A stretch of 64,000 bases of DNA, taken from Paraclostridium tenue (GTDB lineage Bacteria > Bacillota > Clostridia > Peptostreptococcales > Peptostreptococcaceae). Of this stretch, positions 34,559 through 43,078 are shown in pieces (the stretch's first letter is position 1; each line of letters opens with the position of its first letter). Location of the stretch: the NCBI RefSeq assembly GCF_039521565.1, contig NZ_BAAACP010000004.1:108719-172718 (forward strand). The letters are read 5' to 3'. Below the pieces are notes generated by a model. That model was not told the DNA's origin and did not search any database. It saw only the letters and a program-made list of their open reading frames with translations. Made by a program: the position numbers and the translations under genes.

Positions 34559-35251
34559 ATGATTTACACAACAGAAATCACAAATATGTGTAAAATAAAC
34601 AAAGGCCCTAATCATGGACCAGCACCAATACCTGAAGAAGGTAAGTGGGTAAAAGCGAAACAAATAACAGACATATCAGGATTAACTCATGGTGTAGGTT
34701 GGTGTGCACCTCAGCAAGGAGCATGTAAATTAACATTAAATGTTAAAGATGGGATAATACAAGAAGCGTTAGTTGAAACAATAGGATGTTCAGGAATGAC
34801 ACATTCAGCTGCTATGGCATCTGAAATACTTCCTGGGAAAACCATACTAGAAGCATTAAATACTGATTTAGTATGTGATGCCATAAATACTGCTATGAGA
34901 GAACTGTTCTTACAAATAGTATATGGTAGAAGTCAAACAGCATTTTCAGAAGGTGGTTTACCGGTAGGTGCTGGACTTGAAGATTTAGGAAAAGGTCTTA
35001 GAAGTCAAGTTGGAACTATGTATGGAAGTCTTGAAAAAGGACCTAGATATTTAGAAATGGCAGAAGGATACATAACTAAAGTAGCTTTAGATGAAGATAG
35101 TGAAATAATAGGATATGAGTATGTTCACCTTGGAAAAATGATGGAAATGGTATCTAAGGGTATAGAAGCTAATGAAGCACTAGAAAAAGCTAAATCTACA
35201 TACGGTAGATTTAATGAAGGTGTTAAAGTTATAGACCCAAGACATGAATAA
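34559..35251 (+). CDS. NifU/IscU-like iron-sulfur scaffold protein (GGGtGRT partner)
   Basis: The 230-residue protein contains the scaffold-type cysteines in GVGWCAPQQGACKLTLNVKDG and ETIGCSGMTHSAAMASEIL, spaced as in NifU-N-like folds, and VCDAINTAMRELFLQIVYGRSQTAFSEGGLPVGAGLEDL. In clostridia and other anaerobes it is regularly paired with the GGGtGRT protein encoded 21 bases downstream. The physiological role of the pair is not established; iron-sulfur cluster assembly or transfer is inferred from the fold. ATG 34559 follows GAGGAAGGAG. Confidence 0.85.
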   Translation: MIYTTEITNMCKINKGPNHGPAPIPEEGKWVKAKQITDISGLTHGVGWCAPQQGACKLTLNVKDGIIQEALVETIGCSGMTHSAAMASEILPGKTILEALNTDLVCDAINTAMRELFLQIVYGRSQTAFSEGGLPVGAGLEDLGKGLRSQVGTMYGSLEKGPRYLEMAEGYITKVALDEDSEIIGYEYVHLGKMMEMVSKGIEANEALEKAKSTYGRFNEGVKVIDPRHE

Positions 35252-35272
35252 TAAAAAGGAAGGTGAACTTAA

Positions 35273-36271
35273 ATGGCTTTATTTGAAAGTTATGAAAGAA
35301 GAATAAATCAAATAACTTCTGTACTTGAAAAATACGGATTTAATTCTATAGAAGAATGTAGAGAACTTTGCAAATCAAAGGGATTTGACCCTTATCAAAT
35401 AGTTAAGGATACTCAAAACATAGCATTTGAAAATGCCTGTTGGGCATATACATTAGGTGCAGCAATAGCTATAAAAAAAGAATGTATGAAAGCAGCAGAT
35501 GCAGCAGAAGCTATAGGTGAAGGTTTACAAGCATTTTGTATCCCAGGTTCTGTTGCTGATGATAGAAAAGTAGGACTTGGTCATGGTAATTTAGGTGGAA
35601 TGCTTTTAAGAGATGAAACTAAATGTTTTGCTTTCTTAGCAGGACATGAATCTTTTGCAGCAGCAGAAGGAGCTATAAAAATAGCTGAAAAAGCAAATAA
35701 AGTTAGAAAAGAAGATTTAAGAGTTATATTAAATGGTCTTGGAAAAGATGCAGCTTATATAATTTCTAGAATTAATGGATTTACATATGTTCAAACAGAG
35801 TTTGATTATTATACTGGAGAACTAAAAATAGTAAGAGAAAAAGCTTTCTCTAAAGGAGAAAGAAGCAAAGTAAGATGTTATGGATGCGATGATGTTAGAG
35901 AAGGTGTTGCAATAATGCATCATGAGGGAGTTGATGTTTCTATAACAGGCAATTCAACTAACCCAACAAGATTTCAACATCCAGTAGCTGGAACTTACAA
36001 AAAAGAGTGTTATCAAGAGGGTAAAAAATATTTCTCAGTAGCTTCTGGTGGAGGTACAGGAAGAACTCTTCATCCTGATAATATGGCAGCAGGACCAGCT
36101 TCTTATGGTATGACTGATACTATGGGAAGAATGCATTCAGATGCACAATTTGCAGGTTCTTCTTCTGTTCCAGCACACGTTGAAATGATGGGACTTATAG
36201 GAATGGGTAACAATCCTATGGTTGGAGCAACTGTTGCTATAGCAGTTGCAGTTGAAGAAAGTTTTAAATAA
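35273..36271 (+). CDS. GGGtGRT protein
   Basis: The 332-residue protein carries the family-naming motif in VASGGGTGRTLHPDNMA, followed by GPASYGMTDTMGRMHSDAQF and the glycine-rich end GLIGMGNNPMVGATVAIAVAVEE. Cysteines occur in IEECRELCKSKGF, ENACWAYTLG and RCYGCDDVREGV, which may hold a metal centre. It forms a conserved pair with the NifU-like gene upstream. Function is unknown in the literature I know. ATG 35273 follows AAGGAAGGTG; a terminator ends the unit. Confidence 0.9.
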   Translation: MALFESYERRINQITSVLEKYGFNSIEECRELCKSKGFDPYQIVKDTQNIAFENACWAYTLGAAIAIKKECMKAADAAEAIGEGLQAFCIPGSVADDRKVGLGHGNLGGMLLRDETKCFAFLAGHESFAAAEGAIKIAEKANKVRKEDLRVILNGLGKDAAYIISRINGFTYVQTEFDYYTGELKIVREKAFSKGERSKVRCYGCDDVREGVAIMHHEGVDVSITGNSTNPTRFQHPVAGTYKKECYQEGKKYFSVASGGGTGRTLHPDNMAAGPASYGMTDTMGRMHSDAQFAGSSSVPAHVEMMGLIGMGNNPMVGATVAIAVAVEESFK

Positions 36272-36276
36272 GTAAT

Positions 36277-36323
36277 AAAAAATAGGTAGAATTTGAATTT
36301 ATTCAATTTCTACCTATTTTTTA
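36277..36323 (+). terminator. Intrinsic terminator after the GGGtGRT gene
   Basis: AAAAATAGGTAGAA pairs with TTCTACCTATTTTT around an AT-rich loop. Confidence 0.88.
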
Positions 36324-36438
36324 TTATAGTATTTTATAATTTTTCTATTACATATAATAGAAATAATCTATAAGTATAAAGAGATTATTTATAAACCAAA
36401 AATTAGTTGATATAATAAAATTAAAGGGGGGTATTATT

Positions 36439-36855
36439 TTGGAATCAACTTCAATAGAATATAAATTAGATGAACAAAAATTAAAAGTTATAAAAAAATA
36501 TAGGCTCCATTTAAATTCTAATTTTAATTGGGAATATAGACATCCAAAAAATAAATATCAGCCTATTGAATATTTTTCACAAAAGTTTGTAGAAAGGCAC
36601 ACTGCACTTGCTATGGTTTTTCAAATACATAAACTTTGCTTTGCTAAAATAAAGTATTTTGAAAGTAATTTAAATGATTTTATACCTTATACATATTCTT
36701 TTAAAGATGGATTTAGTGAATGTGAGATGTATAAAGTTCAATTTTTATATCATAAATATAGTAAGTATATGATTGGAATTTGTGATTTGCAAAATATAAA
36801 AGACATAGAAGAATTTAATGAGTTTTGTAAGCATTTGGATAGCTTTAAGAATTGA
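36439..36855 (+). CDS. Unknown 138-residue protein
   Basis: The product is soluble and rich in Tyr, Phe and Lys (KVIKKYRLHLNSNFNWEYRH, FSQKFVERHTALAMVFQIHK, FLYHKYSKYMIGICDLQN). It has no motif that I recognise. The start is TTG 36439, 8 bases after AAAGGGGGG. It stands alone, followed by a terminator. Confidence 0.68.
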   Translation: MESTSIEYKLDEQKLKVIKKYRLHLNSNFNWEYRHPKNKYQPIEYFSQKFVERHTALAMVFQIHKLCFAKIKYFESNLNDFIPYTYSFKDGFSECEMYKVQFLYHKYSKYMIGICDLQNIKDIEEFNEFCKHLDSFKN

Positions 36856-36916
36856 ATTAAATTATTAAAATCATCGTTGATGGAAAAATTATTTTTAATA
36901 ATATTAAATTATAAAC

Positions 36917-36946
36917 AAGGAGAGTATGGGACTCTCTTTTTATTTT
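36917..36946 (+). terminator. Intrinsic terminator
   Basis: AAGGAGAGT/ACTCTCTTT stem with one wobble and T-run. Confidence 0.75.
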
Positions 36947-37344
36947 GAAAAATTTATTACTATAATTTTTTTATATACAAATTATTTTATATTTAAATAT
37001 AAAATTAAAAGAAATTTAAGATTAACATTAAAAATATTGGGTATAAAATAAAACAGAATCTAGCAAAAAAGAAAGTTTTCTTGGGAAAAGTTAAGTACTA
37101 AAAGCTAAAAGGCTTATATATGAAAACGATTCGATGATGGCTTTTAAAATTGTAGACTTTTTAAATGATTTAGGACAATTTACCTATATTTTACCAAAAT
37201 AAAAGATTATGAAAATAAAATAAACCATTTAAATAAAATTTACTAAAAAAGACATAACCCATATGTAGGCAGAATAGATAATCTAGCTATAGTAAAAAGT
37301 TTAGTCAAATTTATATTAAAACAACAATATGGGAGGTATTATGT
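36947..37344 (+). other. Gap with a possible decayed reading frame
   Basis: No intact gene. Between about 37204 and 37344 a frame reads DYENKINHLNKIY, a TAA, then KRHNPYVGRIDNLAIVKSLVKF to a stop overlapping the next start. The sequence looks protein-like but has no start, and I cannot name a parent family. The ribosome binding site GGGAGG of the next gene lies at 37331-37336. Confidence 0.4.
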
Positions 37345-38547
37345 ATGAATGTTTATAAACATTTCCCAGTAGCTAATGATGAAGTAGGTATAATATGGAC
37401 ATTATCATCTATAAAAGATGCTTGCGTTGTTGAGTTTGAACCAGCTAAAAATACTAACTACAAAGTAGAAAATAAAGAAAATTTAAATGGTGAAGATGAA
37501 GCAAAAGTATACTATATTAATATAGAACAAGGTGATGTTAATTTTGAAGAATATGATAGATTCGAAAAAGCTATATTAGAAATAGATAAAAATACAGATA
37601 TTAAATATATATTTATTATGATATTAACTAAAGATTTCAAAATAAAAAATAATATATTAAATATTTGTGAAAGGTTAGAGGATAATATAACTTCACGATT
37701 AATACCTATAACTACTGGTGAATTAAAAGACGAATATAACATAGGGGTAGAAGAGGCATTAGAAATATTAGCTAAGAAAATAGTTAAAAGTAATCATAAA
37801 GATTTTAATAAATATAATATAGTAGGATTTAATATAGATAAGTATAATTACTCGTCAGATATTAAAGAACTAGAAAGAATTATGAAGGAATTATTTAATA
37901 AAAATGTAAATACAGTATTTACAGCTGATTCAAGTATAGAAGATATAGAAAATGCAGGAAAAGCATCTTTAAATATAGTAGTTAAAAAAGAAGGTTTAAA
38001 GGCAGCACAATGTATGCATGAAAGATGTAATATACCTTATATTTATAAAAATTTATATGGACTTAAAAATACTATTAAATTTGTAGAAGCTATAAAAAAA
38101 ATAGATGGATATGAACTAGATGAAGACAAGTATAATAAAGAAATACATCATGTGAAAAAATGTATGTTTAATATAAAAAGAAAACTTTATTTTTATGAAA
38201 AAAGTAAAGACTGTGCTGTATTTGGAGATATGGATACTGTTACGGGTATGAGTGATATGCTAAAAGAATTAGGACTTAAAGTTGATAGAAAAGAAATACT
38301 ACATAAAATTACATGTGATGAATTAAATGCTTCAAAATTAGATAGAATGGATTATCTAACTAATAAAGAATTATTAATACTTTTAGGTGACGGTCAAAGT
38401 ATAGATATGTATCATGATTCAAAAATGGATTTACAAGTTACCAATACTAATTTAGATAAAGTTAGTATATGTCCAGACACACCATATATTGGCTTTAGAG
38501 GATGTGTGTATATTATAGAGAAAATATTACATATAAAAGCTGAATAA
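37345..38547 (+). CDS. Nitrogenase component 1-like protein, stand-alone
   Basis: The 400-residue protein has the layout of NifD/NifK/NifE-type proteins: an N-terminal cysteine region (WTLSSIKDACVVEFEP), a middle Rossmann-like domain (NKYNIVGFNIDKYNYSSDIKELERIMKEL; FTADSSIEDIENAGKASLNIVV), a second one (CAVFGDMDTVTGMSDMLKELGLKV) and the typical end DTPYIGFRGCVYIIEKIL. Neither a NifH-like reductase nor a second component is next to it, so it is probably not a nitrogenase; the family also includes tetrapyrrole reductases and uncharacterised group IV relatives. ATG 37345 lies 8 bases after GGGAGG. Confidence 0.8.
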   Translation: MNVYKHFPVANDEVGIIWTLSSIKDACVVEFEPAKNTNYKVENKENLNGEDEAKVYYINIEQGDVNFEEYDRFEKAILEIDKNTDIKYIFIMILTKDFKIKNNILNICERLEDNITSRLIPITTGELKDEYNIGVEEALEILAKKIVKSNHKDFNKYNIVGFNIDKYNYSSDIKELERIMKELFNKNVNTVFTADSSIEDIENAGKASLNIVVKKEGLKAAQCMHERCNIPYIYKNLYGLKNTIKFVEAIKKIDGYELDEDKYNKEIHHVKKCMFNIKRKLYFYEKSKDCAVFGDMDTVTGMSDMLKELGLKVDRKEILHKITCDELNASKLDRMDYLTNKELLILLGDGQSIDMYHDSKMDLQVTNTNLDKVSICPDTPYIGFRGCVYIIEKILHIKAE

Positions 38548-38612
38548 TTTATTTTTTGTATTACATCATTTTATAAAAAAATTTACTAATTGATATAAAA
38601 GCTAAAAAAGTC

Positions 38613-38639
38613 ACAATTTATATATGCAATCATAATATA
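38613..38639 (+). promoter_or_regulatory. Sigma-K-type promoter before the Cys-rich gene
   Basis: AC at 38613, a 16-base spacer and CATAATATA at 38631 match the late mother-cell sigma-K pattern AC-N16-CATANNNTA exactly. Position is about 50 bases before the start codon. Confidence 0.55.
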
Positions 38640-38687
38640 TATTACAGAGACATAGTTCTGAAACTTGAAAAAAGGGTGAGAGATTTT

Positions 38688-39260
38688 ATGAGTTGCAAAA
38701 ACAAAGTGTGGAGTGAATGTGGAAATATCAGTAGTAGAAAATGGGATAATATATGCTATTACAAATGTAGTGATAACTGTTGTGAGTCCACAAAATGTAA
38801 AAAAGAAATTTATAAAGCAAAGGAAATTTTAGATAGAATAAAAAATAAAAATGATCATTTAGGTGATTACTTAAATGATGCTAAAGAAAATCAAGAAGAT
38901 GTTAAAGATGCATTAAGTAAAATAGAAGATAATGTATGTAAATTAGCTAATGATTTAGAGAAGATACAAAAAGCTTTAGAAGATTCTATAAAATCTTTAT
39001 GTAATATAGTTAAAAATTTAGAAAAAGCTCAAATATCTCAAGATAAATCTTTATGTGATGTAAATAATGCTATAAAGGAGCAAGAGTGTATAGATGAATT
39101 ATTATATAAATTAGAATGTGGAATTCATAATATTATTGAATGTTTTGGAGAAAATTGTAGCCACCCAATATTAGTACCTTGGGAAGAAGATTGTTGTAAA
39201 CATTCAGGTAAAATATGTAGACCAAATAAATGTTATGAAAATAGAAATTATGATTGTTAG
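38688..39260 (+). CDS. Cys-rich coiled-coil protein, probable spore surface component
   Basis: A 190-residue protein with Cys clusters at both ends (WDNICYYKCSDNCCESTKCKK; CFGENCSHPIL, EEDCCKHSGKICRPNKC) and a long heptad-like middle (about 45-135: NAKENQEDVKDALSKIEDN type, LANDLEKIQKALEDSIKS). It is a longer relative in design of the protein at 33630. A sigma-K-type promoter upstream suggests mother-cell expression and a role in coat or exosporium. ATG 38688 follows AAGGGTGA; GTG 38676 lies within that site. Confidence 0.75.
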   Translation: MSCKNKVWSECGNISSRKWDNICYYKCSDNCCESTKCKKEIYKAKEILDRIKNKNDHLGDYLNDAKENQEDVKDALSKIEDNVCKLANDLEKIQKALEDSIKSLCNIVKNLEKAQISQDKSLCDVNNAIKEQECIDELLYKLECGIHNIIECFGENCSHPILVPWEEDCCKHSGKICRPNKCYENRNYDC

Positions 39261-39297
39261 TTGATATTTTAATTTTTGACAATTATATAAAATTAAG

Positions 39298-39337
39298 AAA
39301 ATAAGCTCATTTTTAATAAAATGAGTTTATTTTTTGT
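39298..39337 (+). terminator. Intrinsic terminator
   Basis: AAAATAAGCTCAT/ATGAGTTTATTTT with a 10-base loop and T-run. Confidence 0.85.
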
Positions 39338-39458
39338 AAAAATATATATTTAGACAAATATTTACAATTTATTGTATACAGTATTGAAAAAAATAATAAA
39401 ATATGTATAATAATTTATAGAGTAAATATTACATAAAAGTTAAAAAGGAGGAATTTTT

Positions 39459-40280
39459 TTGAAAATTAAAACTGTTAAAAAAAGTATTGCAACTTTAGTC
39501 TTATCAACAGCATTTATGTCAACTCTTACAGTAGCTAATGCAAATAATTATAAAGTATTTATAGATGCAGGACATGGTGGAAGAGATAATGGTTCATCAT
39601 ATATGGATAGAGTGGAAGATAAAATAAATTTTCAAATTGCTAATAAAGTTGAAGAAAAGCTTAAAAAGCTTGGAATAGATGTGGAAACGAGTAGAGAAAG
39701 TGATGAGTATGTATCACTGAGGGAAAGAGCTAAAAAATCAAATTTATCAAATTCAGATGTATTTGTATCTATACATCAAAACTCAGCAGATGATACAAAT
39801 ATAAAAGGATTAGAGACATATTATTATAGTGAATCAGATAAAAATTTTGCGCAAAAGATGCAAAATAGCTTGCTAAATTTTACTAATGGATACAATAGAG
39901 GATTTAAAAAAGGCAATTTACAAGTTTTAAGAGATAATGAGATACCGGCAGTACTTGTAGAGTGTGGATTTATATCTAGCAATGAAGAAGGTCAGAAACT
40001 AACTACGAAAGAGTACCAAAATAAGATAGCGGATGGTATAGTTAATGGTATAAAAGATCAACTAAATATAGATAAAAGTATAAAAACTAAAATTAACACA
40101 AATACAGCGATTTCATTAGAAGATGATGTTAGTGTTAGAAGTGGCAGAGGTTACGTGTTTAAAACTATAGGACATCTAGAAAAAGGTCAAAAGGTAGAAG
40201 TTATAGATACTAGATTTGATTGGCATAAGATAAAATTTGATGGCAAATATGGATATGTATCTAGTGTATATGTTAAATAA
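39459..40280 (+). CDS. Secreted N-acetylmuramoyl-L-alanine amidase with SH3 domain
   Basis: The 273-residue protein has a signal peptide (about 1-29, ending TVANA), an Amidase_3 zinc domain (about 32-205: FIDAGHGGRDNGSS, first His; then the catalytic Glu in AVLVECGFISSNEEGQ) and a C-terminal SH3_3 domain (DVSVRSGRGYVFKTIGHLEKG). It cuts the amide bond between muramic acid and the stem peptide. The start is TTG 39459, 7 bases after AAGGAGG. Sits between the spore-type gene and a membrane protease; single unit with terminator. Confidence 0.92.
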   Translation: MKIKTVKKSIATLVLSTAFMSTLTVANANNYKVFIDAGHGGRDNGSSYMDRVEDKINFQIANKVEEKLKKLGIDVETSRESDEYVSLRERAKKSNLSNSDVFVSIHQNSADDTNIKGLETYYYSESDKNFAQKMQNSLLNFTNGYNRGFKKGNLQVLRDNEIPAVLVECGFISSNEEGQKLTTKEYQNKIADGIVNGIKDQLNIDKSIKTKINTNTAISLEDDVSVRSGRGYVFKTIGHLEKGQKVEVIDTRFDWHKIKFDGKYGYVSSVYVK

Positions 40281-40282
40281 TT

Positions 40283-40336
40283 AATAGGGTTACTTTAAAG
40301 TATTAATATTTTAAAGTAGCCCTATTAGTTTTTTTG
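40283..40336 (+). terminator. Intrinsic terminator after the amidase
   Basis: AATAGGGTTACTTTAAAG with near-complete complement TTTAAAGTAGCCCTATT and T-run. Confidence 0.92.
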
Positions 40337-40440
40337 AATTTTTAAGGTATTATTTGACAATTTAGGTTGCAAAATAAGTATTGATATTATTATAACTTAA
40401 GCTTATAATTTATAAAAATAACAATATAGAGGTGAAAAAA

Positions 40441-41166
40441 ATGAATATGCTAATTATATTAGCTTTGATATTAAGTATAGGAATATGCTTTTTAATACCT
40501 TTAGGAAGTTTAGCCTATTTTGCAATTAAAGACAGAAAGAGAATAAAAAGTTTTTTTATAGGTATGTTAATATTTTTTATAACACAAATAGTAATTAGGT
40601 TGCCACTTATAAGTTTTATTTTTCCAAAAATGAAGTGGTATGAAAATATGTTTTTAAATCCATGGGTAAGTGCTATATTTTTAGCATTAACAGCTGGATT
40701 AGTTGAAGAAATTGGAAGATATATTGCATTTAAGTATATATTAAAAAATAACAGAACTTATAATGATGGTATAGCTTTTGGATTTGGCCATGGAGGGATA
40801 GAAGCTATATTAATTACAGGCATCTCTTGTATTGTTATATTAATTGGAGCATTAGCAGGAAATGGATTTTATTTAGGAGTCACTGCAACAGATGCTTTTA
40901 TAGTAGGATTTGAGAGATTATGTGCTATAGTTATACACATAGGATTATCTATAATTATTTTATATGGAGTTAGAAAAAATCAGATAAAGTATTTATTTGT
41001 AGCGATACTTATTCATACACTAGTTAATTTGACGATTATAATATTATCTAGAGTATTTAACGTAGGTTTGCTGGGAGTGGAAGCGTATGTGTTCATATGT
41101 GCAATTATACTAGGTGGATTTACTATATATGCTAAAAATTTATATGATAAGCAAAAGTCAAATTAA
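40441..41166 (+). CDS. YhfC-family intramembrane protease
   Basis: The 241-residue protein has about seven membrane helices and the paired motifs LTAGLVEEIGRYIAFKY and AFGFGHGGIEAI, and further on AILIHTLVNLTI. These Glu-Glu-R and His motifs are those of the YhfC/CPBP-like glutamic protease group. Substrate unknown. I start at ATG 40441, 7 bases after AGAGGTG; a GTG at 40432 lies inside the ribosome binding site. Confidence 0.85.
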   Translation: MNMLIILALILSIGICFLIPLGSLAYFAIKDRKRIKSFFIGMLIFFITQIVIRLPLISFIFPKMKWYENMFLNPWVSAIFLALTAGLVEEIGRYIAFKYILKNNRTYNDGIAFGFGHGGIEAILITGISCIVILIGALAGNGFYLGVTATDAFIVGFERLCAIVIHIGLSIIILYGVRKNQIKYLFVAILIHTLVNLTIIILSRVFNVGLLGVEAYVFICAIILGGFTIYAKNLYDKQKSN

Positions 41167-41187
41167 ATATATAAAATTAAGAAATTT

Positions 41188-41221
41188 AAAAATAGAGCCA
41201 GAAAATGGCTCTATTTTTTTG
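41188..41221. terminator. Bidirectional intrinsic terminator
   Basis: AAAAATAGAGCCA/TGGCTCTATTTTT with A- and T-runs on either side; serves the YhfC-type gene and the leftward flavodoxin gene. Confidence 0.88.
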
Positions 41222-41286
41222 AACATATTTTTTTAGGATACATATTTTGGCTTATAAAATTTATGGCTTAATTTTATAAGTTATAT

Positions 41287-41706
41287 TTATAATTTAGCGA
41301 TATCCTCGCCATATTTAACACATCTAGTAGCTTCATCACCTTCAGGTGTTTCATTTATTATTACAGATTCTAGTGGAAGTTCAAATCCGTAACTTTTCAT
41401 TTGTTCCTCCCAATTTCTCATCCATTCTCCATCTCCCCATCCATAAGAACCGAATAGACAAGCTTTTTTACCATTTCCTAGATTTTGTAAGGATTCTATA
41501 AATGGTTCAAAATCAACTTCTTCTAGATTTTCATTACCCATAGATGGGCAACCTAGAATTAGTATATCTTCATTTTTTATATCATCTATATTTACTTTTT
41601 CTACACTTAATAACTCTAGTGTTTTACCTTGGCTAGAAATTCCTTTTCCTATAAGGTTTGCCATAGATTCAGTATTTCCTGTTCCACTCCAATATATAAT
41701 TTTCAT
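41287..41706 (-). CDS. Flavodoxin
   Basis: The 139-residue protein starts MKIIYWSGTGNTESMANLIGKG, the FMN phosphate-binding loop of short-chain clostridial flavodoxins, with LILGCPSMGNENLEEVDFEPF and LFGSYGWGDGEWM as the isoalloxazine loops. It replaces ferredoxin as electron carrier when iron is low. ATG 41706 follows AGGAGG. A Fur-type operator overlaps its promoter (41756-41792), in line with iron regulation. Confidence 0.96.
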   Translation of the reverse strand: MKIIYWSGTGNTESMANLIGKGISSQGKTLELLSVEKVNIDDIKNEDILILGCPSMGNENLEEVDFEPFIESLQNLGNGKKACLFGSYGWGDGEWMRNWEEQMKSYGFELPLESVIINETPEGDEATRCVKYGEDIAKL

Positions 41707-41755
41707 ATGTAGTTCCTCCTATATATGATATTGAAAGTTATTATCAACTAACTTA

Positions 41756-41792
41756 ATTTAATGATAATTGTTTTCAATTAAAAAGTCAATAG
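41756..41792 (-). promoter_or_regulatory. Flavodoxin promoter with Fur-type box; 37-bp direct repeat, copy 1
   Basis: On the minus strand TTGACT, 17-base spacer, TATCAT forms the promoter (41789-41761). The plus strand reads TGATAATTGTTTTCA at 41762-41776, matching 12 of 15 positions of the Fur 7-1-7 consensus TGATAATNATTATCA, placed over the -10 box and spacer. The entire 37 bases occur again, unchanged, at 42037-42073. Confidence 0.75.
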
Positions 41793-41889
41793 TTTATTTA
41801 ATATTTTTTTATCTCAAAGTATATTAAGAATCCATATTGATAAAAAAATATACCCAAAATTTAATAAAGCTATAAATATATACAACAAA

Positions 41890-42035
41890 AAATACAAAAA
41901 GGACTGTTAGTTTGGAGGACAGTCCTTTTTGTCGTTTGCTTGTCTTAGGAAATATACAATATTTAATAAATTTAGGCTTATTATGAAATTAATCTTATTG
42001 CGTAACTGATATTGATTATTATTTATTCTTGCCTT
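41890..42035 (-). ncRNA. Candidate Fur-controlled small RNA
   Basis: A second copy of the flavodoxin promoter/Fur box (42037-42073) points leftward into about 140 bases that contain no ATG on that strand, no ribosome binding site and no protein frame, and end in a perfect terminator: AAAAAGGACTGT, loop CCTCCAAACTA, ACAGTCCTTTTT, then a T-rich run (minus strand, 41930-41888). The loop shows an exposed CCUCC, complementary to Shine-Dalgarno sequences, as in C-rich regulatory loops of other Gram-positive sRNAs such as the Fur-controlled FsrA of Bacillus. Expression and targets are inference. Confidence 0.6.
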
Positions 42036-42036
42036 G

Positions 42037-42073
42037 ATTTAATGATAATTGTTTTCAATTAAAAAGTCAATAG
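42037..42073 (-). promoter_or_regulatory. Orphan Fur-type promoter; 37-bp direct repeat, copy 2
   Basis: Identical over 37 bases to the flavodoxin promoter 281 bases to the left: TTGACT (42070-42065), 17-base spacer, TATCAT (42047-42042), with the same Fur-type box. No gene starts behind it; the transcript would end at the hairpin 41896-41930. Confidence 0.7.
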
Positions 42074-42192
42074 AGAAAAATAAAAAATTAATTGTTATTA
42101 AAAAATAGTAAACTATTTTAAATTTATTTGATAAATATATTAATTCATAATAATATTAAATTATAAAGAAACTAAAGATAGGAGAATATGAT

Positions 42193-42921
42193 TTGAGTAA
42201 TAAATATTATGCAGTAAAAGTGGGAAAAAGGCCTGGTATATACAATACTTGGGATGAATGTAAAGAGCAAGTTAATAAATTTCCAGGAGCTATATATAAA
42301 AGTTTTAAAACATTAGAAGAAGCTGAAAAATTTACAGGTATTAAAAAAGAAGTTAAAATCAGTAAAGACAAAAGCATAAAAACTAAAATAACAGATAAAG
42401 TTAATATAAGGACTAAAGAAGGGGAGTTAAAACCTATAAGAAGTAGTGCAAAAGTTAAATGTTTTGAAAAATACATAAAACCAGAAGATATAAAAGATGA
42501 TTTTGATTTTATTGCTTTTGTTGATGGAAGTTATGATAGAGTATCAAAAACTTTTGGTTCTGGAATTGCTGTACTTGATTTTAAAAATGATAGTGTATGT
42601 GAATTTAAAGTTGCAGGACATGATAAATGGGATCAATGGAATATTGTAGGTGAAATAGAAGCATCTAAATATGCTATCAAATTAGCTTATGATAAAAATT
42701 TAAAAAAGATATGTATATATCATGACTTAAAAAATATAGCACTTTGGGCTAGTGGAAGTTGGCAAGCTAAAAATGGGTATACTCAAGAGTATGTTAGATA
42801 TATAGAAAAGTATAGTAAAGATATGGATATCACTTTTATTAAAGTTAAGGGGCATAGTTCTAATAAATATAATGATATTGCTGATAGATTAGCGCGAGAA
42901 GCTATAGAAGAATATTTATAA
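42193..42921 (+). CDS. Ribonuclease H with N-terminal viroplasmin-type domain
   Basis: The 242-residue protein begins with the RNA/DNA-hybrid-binding domain (YYAVKVGKRPGIYNTWDECK, FPGAIYKSFKTLEEAEKF), then a linker (about 50-100) and the RNase H fold with the four catalytic acids in FVDGSYD, GEIEASKYA, IYHDLKNIA and YNDIADRLARE; KVKGHSSNKYNDIAD supplies the usual His. It degrades RNA in RNA:DNA hybrids. The start is TTG 42193, 8 bases after GGAG; the ATG at 42188 runs straight into TGA. Confidence 0.93.
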   Translation: MSNKYYAVKVGKRPGIYNTWDECKEQVNKFPGAIYKSFKTLEEAEKFTGIKKEVKISKDKSIKTKITDKVNIRTKEGELKPIRSSAKVKCFEKYIKPEDIKDDFDFIAFVDGSYDRVSKTFGSGIAVLDFKNDSVCEFKVAGHDKWDQWNIVGEIEASKYAIKLAYDKNLKKICIYHDLKNIALWASGSWQAKNGYTQEYVRYIEKYSKDMDITFIKVKGHSSNKYNDIADRLAREAIEEYL

Positions 42922-43078
42922 GTATAAAAAAGTAATACAATATAATACCAAAATTCAAACTTTAGAAGATAGAAAAATCTAAAAATTTGTCAAAATAGAG
43001 TTTTCCTAGAATTAAATTCATAATAATAAAGTTTTATTTTGCAAAAACTATATGAAAACATATCAAGGAGGAAACAAA

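Noticed and set aside
41896..41930. Hairpin as a terminator of a rightward gene
   Set aside because: No rightward gene ends before it; the only promoter facing it is the leftward orphan copy.
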